Below, one piece after another: positions 17,074 through 24,959 of a stretch of 64,000 nt of DNA. The DNA is from Veillonella sp. DNF00869 (GTDB lineage Bacteria; Bacillota; Negativicutes; Veillonellales; Veillonellaceae). The translations under genes were made by a program, and so were the position numbers. Positions within the stretch are counted from its first letter, which is position 1. Each line of letters begins with the position of its first letter. The notes below the pieces were generated by a model. It saw only the letters and a program-made list of their open reading frames with translations, ran no database searches and was not told the DNA's origin. The stretch spans positions 31,587 through 95,586 of the forward strand of contig NZ_KQ960765.1 in NCBI RefSeq assembly GCF_001553345.1, given 5' to 3'.

Positions 17074-17112
17074 AAAAAGCACAGTTCTATGAAAATAGGA
17101 CTGTCTTTTTTA
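17074..17112 (+). terminator. Terminator after the XRE gene
   Basis: Stem AAAAAG-ACAG-TTCTAT with its near-complement, a GAAA loop, one bulged C and a T-rich tail. Confidence 0.75.
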
Positions 17113-17242
17113 TTGTCCAAAGGAGATGTGATATAATTTACAAAAGAGGTATTTATAACGATGACTAGCAATAGTCAAGAGTGGATAATATAACATAATA
17201 CTTATAGGGTAGATACATAGGATACATGAAAGTGAGGTAAAA

Positions 17243-18229
17243 ATGAATAAACCAATAGTAGTAGTACCGGGTCTAGTGCGTAAAGATGTAGTCGCTTATT
17301 TAAGTGAACATGTGACAGTGCGTCAGTGGACAGAAAAAGAAAAAATGCCAAAAGAGCTGCTAAAAGAATGGCTTCGTGATGCAGATGGATTATGGAGTAT
17401 TAATCATTTTACTGTGGATGAAGAACTAGTTAAAGATGCGCCAAATTTAAAGGTAATTGCACAGGCTTCTGTGGGCTATGATAATATTGATATCGATGCG
17501 TTAACAGCACGTCATATACCTTATGGCAATACACCTGATGTATTAACAGAAACCACAGCTGAGTTAGCATTTACATTGATGGCAGCTGCGAGCCGTAGAA
17601 TTTATGAAAATGCTCAGTTCGTTAAGGAGGGTAAATGGGTTGAACGTCCTTCAAATATTAAAGGTAAAGACTTAAGCCGTATGACATTAGGCATTATAGG
17701 TATGGGTAAAATTGGTGTGTCCGTATCTCGTAGAGCTCGTGCTTTTGGGATGACTGTACAGTATCATAACCGTAATCGTCGCAATGACGATAGTTTACTT
17801 ATGACAACCTATGTATCACTGGGCAAGTTGCTCACTACTAGTGATATTATTTTAGTAATGGCTCCATTGACAGAGAAAACACATCATTTAATTGATGCAG
17901 AAGCTTTTGAAATGATGAAGGAGACGGCTTTATTTGTCAATGTGGGACGTGGAAAGATTGTGGATACAGACGCATTAGTGCACGCGTTAGAAACGGGTCA
18001 AATCGATTACGCGGCTTTAGATGTGGTAGATCCAGAACCAATTGGGGCAGACCATCCATTACTTAAAACTGGTAAATGCCTAGTGGTACCTCATATTGGG
18101 TCTTTCACTGATCGCACTCGTAAAGAGATGGCTATGCTGACAGCTAATAATCTGATTGCTGGTGTACATGGTAAACCATTGTTGACCTGTGTCAATGAAA
18201 GCGTTAATTACCAATCCATCGAGAAATAA
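17243..18229 (+). CDS. D-2-hydroxyacid dehydrogenase, NAD(P)-dependent
   Basis: A 328-residue cytoplasmic oxidoreductase of the glyoxylate/hydroxypyruvate/2-ketogluconate reductase group, interconverting 2-oxoacids and D-2-hydroxyacids. The nucleotide fold is marked by LGIIGMGKIG (about residues 149-158). The catalytic residues lie in SVGYDNID, VNVGRGKIVD (Arg), DVVDPEP (Glu) and the His of VPHIGS near residue 287. GTGAGG precedes the ATG. Its real substrate cannot be told from sequence; glyoxylate, hydroxypyruvate and gluconate derivatives are candidates. It has its own extended -10 (TGA-TATAAT near 17132) and no obvious partners. Confidence 0.88.
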   Translation: MNKPIVVVPGLVRKDVVAYLSEHVTVRQWTEKEKMPKELLKEWLRDADGLWSINHFTVDEELVKDAPNLKVIAQASVGYDNIDIDALTARHIPYGNTPDVLTETTAELAFTLMAAASRRIYENAQFVKEGKWVERPSNIKGKDLSRMTLGIIGMGKIGVSVSRRARAFGMTVQYHNRNRRNDDSLLMTTYVSLGKLLTTSDIILVMAPLTEKTHHLIDAEAFEMMKETALFVNVGRGKIVDTDALVHALETGQIDYAALDVVDPEPIGADHPLLKTGKCLVVPHIGSFTDRTRKEMAMLTANNLIAGVHGKPLLTCVNESVNYQSIEK

Positions 18230-18280
18230 ATGGTAGAGAGAGCTGATATGAAAATTGCTGGTTTCATTCATAAGAAAACG

Positions 18281-18309
18281 GTGAAACATAGCTGTTCCTG
18301 TGGTATAAT
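18281..18309 (+). promoter_or_regulatory. glnS promoter
   Basis: GTGAAA at 18281-18286, a 17-bp spacer and extended -10 TGG-TATAAT at 18304-18309, about 60 nt before the glnS start. Confidence 0.65.
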
Positions 18310-18367
18310 AAAGAGAATGTGCAGAACGTGCACTTGTGTATAATCAATCTAAGAGAGGAAGAATCAC

Positions 18368-20071
18368 ATGGAATCGAAAGAGACGATGATGAGTACAGAA
18401 GAAACAACGCCTCAAACTGTTAATTTTATTGAAGCGATTATTAATACAGACAATGAAGAAAATACCTATGGAAAACGTGTTCATACGCGATTCCCACCTG
18501 AGCCAAATGGGTATTTGCATATTGGACATGCAAAATCTATTTGTCTTAACTTTGGTCTTGGCAAATCGTATCATGGCTTAACAAACTTGCGTTTTGATGA
18601 TACAAATCCTGTGAAAGAAGATGTGGAATATGTAGAATCCATTGAAGAAGATGTAAAATGGTTAGGCTTTGAATGGTATGGGGATGTACATTATGCATCT
18701 GACTATTTTGGTAAATTATATGAATATGCCCAAGTATTGATCAAAAAAGGTAAAGCCTATGTAGATGATCAAACACCAGAAGAAATCCGTGCTACTCGTG
18801 GTGATTTTACAACTCCTGGCACGAATAGTCCTTATCGTGACCGTAGCGTGGAAGAAAACTTACGTCTTTTTGAAGAAATGAAAGCGGGCAAATATAAGGA
18901 TGGAGAAAAAGTATTACGTGCCAAAATTGATATGGCAGACCCTAATATCGTAATGCGAGATCCTGTATTGTATCGTATTTTACATGCTGAACATCATCGT
19001 ACAGGTTCTGAATGGAATATTTACCCTATGTATGACTATGCCCATCCAGTATCTGATGCGATTGAACGTATTACCCATTCTGTATGTACCTTAGAATTTG
19101 AAGTGCATCGACCACTCTATAATTGGGTGTTGGAAGATTGGGAAGATACAGAAAAACCAAAACAGATTGAATTTGCTCGCTTAAATGTGACGAATATGGT
19201 CATGAGTAAACGTAAATTGCGTCAATTAGTTGAGTTAAATCTTGTAAGTGGTTGGGATGATCCTCGTATGCCAACGATTTCTGGTTTACGTCGTCGTGGT
19301 TATACCCCAGAGTCCATTCGGGATTTCTGTGAACGTATTGGTGTAGCCAAAGCAGATAGCATGGTAGAAGTAGGTCTATTAGAGTTCTGTATCCGTGAAG
19401 ATTTGAAATTAAAAGCGCCACGGTATATGGCAGTACTAGACCCAGTAAAAGTTGTCATCACAAATTATCCAGAAGGGCAAACGGAGACATTAGTGATCGA
19501 GAACAATACAGAAAATGAAGCAATGGGCACACGTGAAGTGACATTTGGTCGAGAAGTGTACATTGAGCGTGGTGATTTTATGGAAGAGCCAGTGAAAAAA
19601 TTCTTCCGTTTAGCACCTGGCAAAGAAGTACGCTTAAAAGGTGCCTACATCATTGAATGTCAATCTGTAGTAAAGGATGACAATGGCAATATCACTGAAA
19701 TCCATTGTACCTATGATCCAACTACAAAATCTGGAACAGGCTGTCAAAAGAAAGTAAAAGGTATCTTACATTGGGTAGAAGCCTCTACAGCGGTAGATAT
19801 GGAAGTGCGCTTATACGATTATTTATTATCTGCAGAAGATGACGAATCGGCAGATAAGGATTTCTTACAACAGTTGAATCCAAACTCCTTAGAAGTAAAA
19901 TCTGCTAAAGGTGAAGCAGCATTCCGTAATACACAAGTAGGTGATCATTATCATTTCTTGCGTACCGGTTATTTTGTAACGGATAAAGATAGCACGCCAG
20001 ACCATATTGTGATGAATCGAACTGTAGGTATGCGTGATACCTGGGCGAAAATGCAAAAGAAACAAGGTTAG
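18368..20071 (+). CDS. glnS: Glutaminyl-tRNA synthetase
   Basis: GlnRS charges tRNA-Gln directly with glutamine. The 567-residue protein has the class I signature [16 protein letters not shown] (HIGH at 51-54) and the second signature VMSKRKL near residue 280, followed by the two C-terminal beta-barrels of the GlnRS anticodon domain. The N-terminus VNFIEAII and the R-G-x-T-x-P-G segment are GlnRS-like rather than GluRS-like. Most Firmicutes make Gln-tRNA through the GatCAB amidotransferase, so the direct enzyme is less usual for the phylum. AGAGAGGAAG precedes the ATG. Confidence 0.96.
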   Translation: MESKETMMSTEETTPQTVNFIEAIINTDNEENTYGKRVHTRFPPEPNGYLHIGHAKSICLNFGLGKSYHGLTNLRFDDTNPVKEDVEYVESIEEDVKWLGFEWYGDVHYASDYFGKLYEYAQVLIKKGKAYVDDQTPEEIRATRGDFTTPGTNSPYRDRSVEENLRLFEEMKAGKYKDGEKVLRAKIDMADPNIVMRDPVLYRILHAEHHRTGSEWNIYPMYDYAHPVSDAIERITHSVCTLEFEVHRPLYNWVLEDWEDTEKPKQIEFARLNVTNMVMSKRKLRQLVELNLVSGWDDPRMPTISGLRRRGYTPESIRDFCERIGVAKADSMVEVGLLEFCIREDLKLKAPRYMAVLDPVKVVITNYPEGQTETLVIENNTENEAMGTREVTFGREVYIERGDFMEEPVKKFFRLAPGKEVRLKGAYIIECQSVVKDDNGNITEIHCTYDPTTKSGTGCQKKVKGILHWVEASTAVDMEVRLYDYLLSAEDDESADKDFLQQLNPNSLEVKSAKGEAAFRNTQVGDHYHFLRTGYFVTDKDSTPDHIVMNRTVGMRDTWAKMQKKQG

Positions 20072-20080
20072 GCGAATATA

Positions 20081-20686
20081 ATGAATAGAAAAATAACATA
20101 TTTTGTATGGCTATGTACGCTTGTATGTATGCTAGTTGGCAGCAAGATTGGTGTGGAAGCATCCAATAGGGTATCAGATAGATGGCCGGCTACTATGCTT
20201 GTGCAAGCAGGGAGTAGTGCTAGTATTATTTCTAGTGGTATGCCACAGTCATTGGAAGAGGGACTACGACAAATTGGTATTGATACAAGTGAGTCCTACA
20301 TGCTGATGGATAAGCAAAATAACAATTATTACTATGCCCGTTATGGTGAAGGCACCTTGCTATATGGATTTGGTCCTAAGCAAGGTGGTTGGAATTCTAC
20401 ATCAGCCCCTGTAGGATTTAAATATACAGTCGCTATGATTCAGGACTATGATTCATATGTAAAAGAGCACCCTGAATCATTCCAAGTGATTGTCCCATTT
20501 CGAGAAGTAAGAAAACATGTATATGCAGGTGAAATCATTGTAAATACATGGTTTAAGCAAGTGGAATATCCTATGTATCTGCAAATTATATTTTTGTCAG
20601 ATAGTACAGGAGCCCCACGAGTGAAATATGTCATGACGAATGTGCAGGATACAGCATTGAGAAAACAATTACAGTATTTATTATAA
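20081..20686 (+). CDS. Secreted protein of unknown function
   Basis: This 201-residue protein is not recognised. The first 28 residues form a clear signal peptide (basic MNRK, hydrophobic core, ending near VEASN). The mature part has mixed alpha-beta character, no cysteines and no repeat, so a periplasmic location is likely. It begins 10 nt after glnS and probably shares its transcript, although the pairing with a synthetase suggests no function. The ribosome site is weak. Confidence 0.7.
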   Translation: MNRKITYFVWLCTLVCMLVGSKIGVEASNRVSDRWPATMLVQAGSSASIISSGMPQSLEEGLRQIGIDTSESYMLMDKQNNNYYYARYGEGTLLYGFGPKQGGWNSTSAPVGFKYTVAMIQDYDSYVKEHPESFQVIVPFREVRKHVYAGEIIVNTWFKQVEYPMYLQIIFLSDSTGAPRVKYVMTNVQDTALRKQLQYLL

Positions 20687-20688
20687 AG

Positions 20689-20766
20689 AAAAGTTGCAAA
20701 CTTTGAAGAATAGTATTGACTATGAGTAGTATGAAATACCTATCTTTCAAAGAGAGCAACTTTTTC
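20689..20766 (+). terminator. Large hairpin terminator after glnS operon
   Basis: Outer stem AAAAGTTGC/GCAACTTTT with an inner stem CTTTGAA-GA/TC-TTTCAAAG, ending in TTTTTC. Confidence 0.6.
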
Positions 20767-20795
20767 ATTTTAAATGAAAAAATTTCTCATACTTA

Positions 20796-20824
20796 TTGAC
20801 ATATGTTAGGATTATTTGTATTAT
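20796..20824 (+). promoter_or_regulatory. Promoter of the DUF3793-flavodoxin operon
   Basis: Perfect TTGACA at 20796-20801, a 17-bp spacer and TATTAT at 20819-20824. A TATAAT at 20822 is an alternative -10 with a long spacer. Confidence 0.7.
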
Positions 20825-20830
20825 AATAAT

Positions 20831-20849
20831 AGAAATAATTTTCATTATT
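20831..20849 (+). promoter_or_regulatory. Candidate Fur box over the flavodoxin-operon start point
   Basis: AGAAATAATTTTCATTATT agrees with the 19-bp Fur consensus (GATAATGATAATCATTATC) at about 12 of 19 positions and covers the expected transcription start. It is weaker than the box at 31056, but the genes behind it are typical of iron limitation. Confidence 0.5.
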
Positions 20850-20944
20850 TTAGTTCATCTTTCGAGATGATATATATCCGGATTATCTATTTGCTGTGAG
20901 AGCAAGTGTTCTCCCCAAAATAAGTAAAAAGGCAGGTACAACAA

Positions 20945-21511
20945 ATGGAATCCATTGAGCAGATTATCGGTTACCATTGTGCGCCCGCGATTCGAGGTAT
21001 AAAAGTGGCAAATCTTGTTGCTTTACCTCAGCATTTAGGGGCTAAGATGGTAGAAAAAACACATGAGTATAATGATAAATTTAATCAAAAAGGACTATTC
21101 TTTTATGAATTGTGCCATTGTGAAAAACGAAAATTATTACTCGTATTTCGTGAACGTATGCTTGAGGACTATTTGCGACAACCTGAGGTGCTAGCATTTT
21201 TACAAAACTATGGATATGAATCCTATGAAACTTTGGCAGATTGGTTATTACATTTGCGTGATCGTATTGAAATGAGCGACGTATTTCCTCATGAAATCGG
21301 AGTGTTTTTAGGATATCCATTAGAAGATGTAAAAGCGTTTATCCAATTCCGCGGAGCAGGCTATAAAGTCTGTGGCGACTGGAAGGTATATGGAAATCAA
21401 GCGTCAGCTATGCACGCATTTCATTGTTTTCGAATGTGTCGTGACTATTGTCATGCACAGTTGAATAAAGGAAAATCTTTAGAGTCTTTGGTTGCCGTAA
21501 CGGCATGCTAG
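20945..21511 (+). CDS. DUF3793-family protein
   Basis: A 188-residue cytoplasmic protein of family DUF3793, function unknown. Family features are visible: an N-terminal HCAPAIRGIKVANL, a central CEKRKLLLVFR and the hallmark FPHEIGVFLGYPLEDVKAFI (about residues 117-136). A cysteine-containing C-terminal part (CGDW, CFRMCRDYC) could bind metal. In anaerobic Firmicutes these genes often lie with flavodoxin or iron genes, as here: the flavodoxin gene overlaps or abuts its end. A leader with two small hairpins (near 20858 and 20891-20905) precedes it. Confidence 0.82.
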   Translation: MESIEQIIGYHCAPAIRGIKVANLVALPQHLGAKMVEKTHEYNDKFNQKGLFFYELCHCEKRKLLLVFRERMLEDYLRQPEVLAFLQNYGYESYETLADWLLHLRDRIEMSDVFPHEIGVFLGYPLEDVKAFIQFRGAGYKVCGDWKVYGNQASAMHAFHCFRMCRDYCHAQLNKGKSLESLVAVTAC

Positions 21512-21522
21512 GAGGTAACATT

Positions 21523-21939
21523 ATGATCGCTGTAATTTATTGGTCTGGAACAGGTAACACAGCTGCAATGGCAGAAGCTGTAGGTAAAGGCATCGCTGAT
21601 GCTGGTCAAGAAGTGGTAGTAAAATCCGTTTCTGAAATCACTGCTGATGAAGCTGCTAATTATGAAAAATTAGCATTAGGTTGCGCTGACATGGGTGCTG
21701 AAGAATTGGAAGACGGTGAATTTGCACCATTCTATGAAGCATTAGAACCTAAATTGGCAGGTAAAAAAGTAGTATTGTTTGGCTCCTATGGTTGGGGTGG
21801 CTCTTGGTTAGATGACTGGGCTGGTCGTGTAGAAGGCGCTAATGGCGTTGTAGTTGATAAATTACCAGTGATGGGCGAACCTGATGATTCTGGTAAAGAA
21901 CAATGTGAAGCATTAGGAAAAGCATTAGTAAATGCATAA
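21523..21939 (+). CDS. Flavodoxin, short-chain
   Basis: A 138-residue FMN electron carrier. The phosphate-binding loop YWSGTGNTAAMA lies at residues 6-17, the aromatic loops near MGAEELEDGEF and YGWGGSWLDDWAG flank the isoalloxazine ring, and the protein is strongly acidic. Flavodoxin replaces ferredoxin when iron is short, which fits the Fur-like site upstream of the operon. AGGAGG precedes the ATG; it starts 11 nt after the DUF3793 gene. Confidence 0.95.
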   Translation: MIAVIYWSGTGNTAAMAEAVGKGIADAGQEVVVKSVSEITADEAANYEKLALGCADMGAEELEDGEFAPFYEALEPKLAGKKVVLFGSYGWGGSWLDDWAGRVEGANGVVVDKLPVMGEPDDSGKEQCEALGKALVNA

Positions 21940-21984
21940 GCCAACTATACGGCATATGATAACTCAATATACTAGCTCTTAATC

Positions 21985-22028
21985 ATAAGAGGTGGATAGT
22001 ACAGCTATTCACCTCTTATTTTATTTTT
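21985..22028 (+). terminator. Terminator of the flavodoxin operon
   Basis: A stem of about 15 bp, ATAAGAGGTG plus GATAG with complements, and the T-rich tail TTTTATTTTT. Confidence 0.88.
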
Positions 22029-22130
22029 GCAACCCTATTGCTAATTCGGAATCACTCACACATTGACCGTGCACGTTAAACTTTACTATAATAAAGAAAT
22101 AGTTATAGTTATTAGTATAGGAGGTATTGT

Positions 22131-22925
22131 ATGCAAGTATTACAAAACTGGAAATTACATGCATTGGCTCTTGTGATTACCATCATTGCAGAAATGATCG
22201 GAATCCAACGATTTGGAGCTGTGGTATTCTTACCGCTTCTCTATGCGTTGATTATGGGTTTGTTTGTATCCATTCCATCATTCAAAATTTTAACAGTAGA
22301 AACCATGGAAAAATCAGCGGATTATCTTGGGATTGCAGTGATGCTCTTAATGGTTAAAGTAGGCTTAGGGATTGGTCCTAATTTAGAAATTCTTTCTACT
22401 GCTGGGTTGGCTCTTATGTTACAAGAGTTAGGCCATTTCTTTGGTACTATTTTATTCGGCTTGCCAGTGGCATTATTAGTAGGAATGCGCCGTGAAGCGG
22501 TGGGTGCTTGTTACTCTGTAGACCGGGAACCTAATGTAGCGATTATTATTGATAAATTTGGCTTTAGCTCTCCTGAAGGCCGTGGCGTTATGGGCATGTA
22601 TATTTGTGGCGTATTGATTGGTGCTATGTGGGCGTCTGTACTAGCAGGATTTTTTGCTCAAATGGGTTGGTTCCATCCACTGGCCTTGGCTATGGGTGCG
22701 GGTGTAGGTAGTGCTAGTATGATGGCTGCTTCTACTGCCCCTATCATTGCAGTATATCCAGAATATGAAGCTCAAATTGCAGCTTTAGCAGGGGCAGCGA
22801 ATTTGCTGACTACTGTACTAGGAGTTTACTTTGGTATTTTCGTGTCTTTACCTGTGATGGAAAAAACATATAATTTCTTTACAGGTCGTACACGTGAACA
22901 AGATTTGGCAGAGGAGGGACAATAA
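22131..22925 (+). CDS. DUF3100-family membrane protein
   Basis: A 264-residue polytopic inner-membrane protein with about eight hydrophobic helices, matching family DUF3100. Conserved-looking features are RREAVGACYSVDREPNVAIIIDKFG at about residues 121-145 in a cytoplasmic or re-entrant loop and MGAGVGSASMMAASTAP. It is followed by a second membrane protein and, after a terminator, by an M20 amidohydrolase. The set suggests a transporter for an N-acyl or peptide-like compound that the hydrolase then cleaves; this is inference from context. Confidence 0.75.
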   Translation: MQVLQNWKLHALALVITIIAEMIGIQRFGAVVFLPLLYALIMGLFVSIPSFKILTVETMEKSADYLGIAVMLLMVKVGLGIGPNLEILSTAGLALMLQELGHFFGTILFGLPVALLVGMRREAVGACYSVDREPNVAIIIDKFGFSSPEGRGVMGMYICGVLIGAMWASVLAGFFAQMGWFHPLALAMGAGVGSASMMAASTAPIIAVYPEYEAQIAALAGAANLLTTVLGVYFGIFVSLPVMEKTYNFFTGRTREQDLAEEGQ

Positions 22926-22926
22926 G

Positions 22927-23388
22927 ATGACTATGAGTGAAAAAATTACACAATTTGTCATTGTTATATGCATTGCAGCTATTATGACTGCTCTGGGTAA
23001 TATCATTGATGGCAAGCATCTATTGGGACCAAGTCTTGTAGGAGTCTTTGTGATTGCTGGGTTAGCAATTATTGGTGCGATTATTTCCTATTTACCAGTA
23101 GCTAATCGATTCCCTATGGTCTTCTGGGTATCTTTAGTAGGGGTCATTGCATCCTTGCCAATCATGCCAGGGCAAGCATGGATTATTGCACAAACAAAAG
23201 AAGTAACATTCTTGGCTACAACCACACCAGTATTAGCCTATGCAGGTCTCTCCTTGGGAAAAGACTTAGGAGCATTCCGTCGTCTATCTTGGAGAATTAT
23301 TCCAGTAGCCTTAGCGGTAACGGCAGGTACCTTTATTTGTGCTGCTGCAGTAGCTCATTTTGTATTACATATGCAAGGTGTGATTTAA
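22927..23388 (+). CDS. Small polytopic membrane protein, partner of the DUF3100 protein
   Basis: A 153-residue hydrophobic protein with about five membrane helices. It starts directly after the DUF3100 stop codon, with GAGGAGGG inside the upstream gene, so the two are almost certainly translated together and may form one complex. The motif TTPVLAYAGLSLGKDLGAF near residues 103-121 resembles the half-transporter partners of two-component membrane permeases. No family name can be given with confidence. Confidence 0.72.
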   Translation: MTMSEKITQFVIVICIAAIMTALGNIIDGKHLLGPSLVGVFVIAGLAIIGAIISYLPVANRFPMVFWVSLVGVIASLPIMPGQAWIIAQTKEVTFLATTTPVLAYAGLSLGKDLGAFRRLSWRIIPVALAVTAGTFICAAAVAHFVLHMQGVI

Positions 23389-23427
23389 ATTTGAATATAA
23401 CCATATAGGTTATAGTTGAACCTAATG

Positions 23428-23464
23428 AAAGAGAGTTGATGATTTCCTATCAACTCTCTTTTTG
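23428..23464 (+). terminator. Terminator after the two membrane genes
   Basis: A 13-bp stem AAAGAGAGTTGAT with its complement, an 8-nt loop and a T tail. Confidence 0.88.
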
Positions 23465-23550
23465 ATTTCGTGGTACAATAGAGTTCAAGAGTTATACATA
23501 GATACCTTTTAGTAAAAGGTGTTTTCATACAATGTAAAAGGAGACCGATT

Positions 23551-24870
23551 ATGTTAACGAAAGAAGAAGTAAAACAACGTGTATGTGATGCCATTGTGGT
23601 AGGTCAAGGTCGATTGCGTGCATTAGCTAGCGCCATTATGGATGAACCAGAATTGGGTTATAAAGAGCATAAAACATCTCAAAAAGTACAAGATATGTTT
23701 ACAGAGCTAGGGATTCCTTTTACGATTGGTCATGCTATTACAGGTGTGAAAGGTCGTTTGCATGGTGGTAAATCTAAAAAAACTGTCGCCATGATCGGTG
23801 AATTGGATGCCATCGTATGTCACCGTCATCCAAAGGCAGATCCTATGACAGGGGCAGCCCATTGTTGTGGACATAATGTGCAAATTGCCAATTTATTTGC
23901 AGTAGCCATGGGCTTACAAGCGGAAGGCGTTATGGAAGCTCTTGGTGGGGATGTAGTTTTATTTGCAGTCCCAGCAGAAGAGATGATTGAAGTGGATTAT
24001 CGCAATACATTGCGTGAAAAAGGAACGATTAAATACTTAGGTGGTAAACAACAGCTGATTTATGAAGGAGCTTTTGATGATATCCATATGGCTATGCAAA
24101 TGCATGTGGAAACAGCGGACACACCTACGGGAGAAATGAACTTAGGTAGTACCTCCAATGGATTTGTGGCAAAACTGATTGAATACCATGGTAAAATTGC
24201 CCATGCAGCGGCATCTCCTCATGAAGGGATTAACGCATTAAATGCAGCTTTGATGGGGGTGATGGGAGTACATGCTATTCGTGAGACTTTCAAAGAGAGC
24301 GATTATTTCCGGTTCCATCCTATCATTAATCAAGGGGGAACCTTGGTCAACTGTGTACCAGATTATGTGCAAGTTGAAAGCTATGTGCGTGCTTCTAATG
24401 TACAAGCTATTGTGGATGGGAATCAACGTGTCAATCGTGCCTTGAAAGCTGGCGGAGATGCAGTGGGGGCTACTTGTGTGATTCATGATCTACCGGGCTA
24501 TTTACCGATGCGTGATAATCCAGATATGAACAGTTTATTGCGGTCTAACTCAGAACCGCTATTTGGTACAGACAATGTACGTCAACGGGTGCATATGACA
24601 GCAAGTACTGACATGGGCGATGTATCCCATTTAATGCCTGTTATCCACCCTTGGGTGGGATGTATTGAAGGGGTGCTCCATAGTGCGGAATATAATATTA
24701 CCGTACCAGATGTAGCCTATATTAAAACGGCTCAAGCCTTAGCCATGACTATTGTTGATTTATTATATGATGAGGCACAGGTTGCGGAAGAAATTTTAGA
24801 AAACTTTGAAGCTCCTTTAACAAAAGAAACGTATATTGAATTGTTAGATTCTATTGCCAGTGGAAAATAG
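23551..24870 (+). CDS. M20-family amidohydrolase (AbgB/IAA-amino-acid hydrolase-like)
   Basis: A 439-residue metal-dependent amidohydrolase. M20 features are visible: DEPELGYKEHKTS near residue 31, the metal ligands in GELDAIVC and HCCGHN (near 109-114), the EE pair in VPAEEMIEV (near 150), and the His of AAASPHEGINALNAA in the dimerisation domain. It has no signal peptide. Members cleave N-acyl amino acids, aminobenzoyl-glutamate or dipeptides; the substrate here is unknown. The two membrane genes upstream may import it. AAAGGAG precedes the ATG. Confidence 0.87.
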   Translation: MLTKEEVKQRVCDAIVVGQGRLRALASAIMDEPELGYKEHKTSQKVQDMFTELGIPFTIGHAITGVKGRLHGGKSKKTVAMIGELDAIVCHRHPKADPMTGAAHCCGHNVQIANLFAVAMGLQAEGVMEALGGDVVLFAVPAEEMIEVDYRNTLREKGTIKYLGGKQQLIYEGAFDDIHMAMQMHVETADTPTGEMNLGSTSNGFVAKLIEYHGKIAHAAASPHEGINALNAALMGVMGVHAIRETFKESDYFRFHPIINQGGTLVNCVPDYVQVESYVRASNVQAIVDGNQRVNRALKAGGDAVGATCVIHDLPGYLPMRDNPDMNSLLRSNSEPLFGTDNVRQRVHMTASTDMGDVSHLMPVIHPWVGCIEGVLHSAEYNITVPDVAYIKTAQALAMTIVDLLYDEAQVAEEILENFEAPLTKETYIELLDSIASGK

Positions 24871-24905
24871 TAAAAATTCTCATATCTAAAATAGTCGATG
24901 TATGA

Positions 24906-24911
24906 TATACT
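24906..24911 (+). promoter_or_regulatory. Extended -10 of the FAD oxidoreductase gene
   Basis: TGA-TATACT at 24903-24911, 49 nt before the start codon; no clear -35. Confidence 0.5.
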
Positions 24912-24959
24912 ATATACAAAGAATAAAGATTATCCATTGGTTTAGAAAGGATGACGTAA

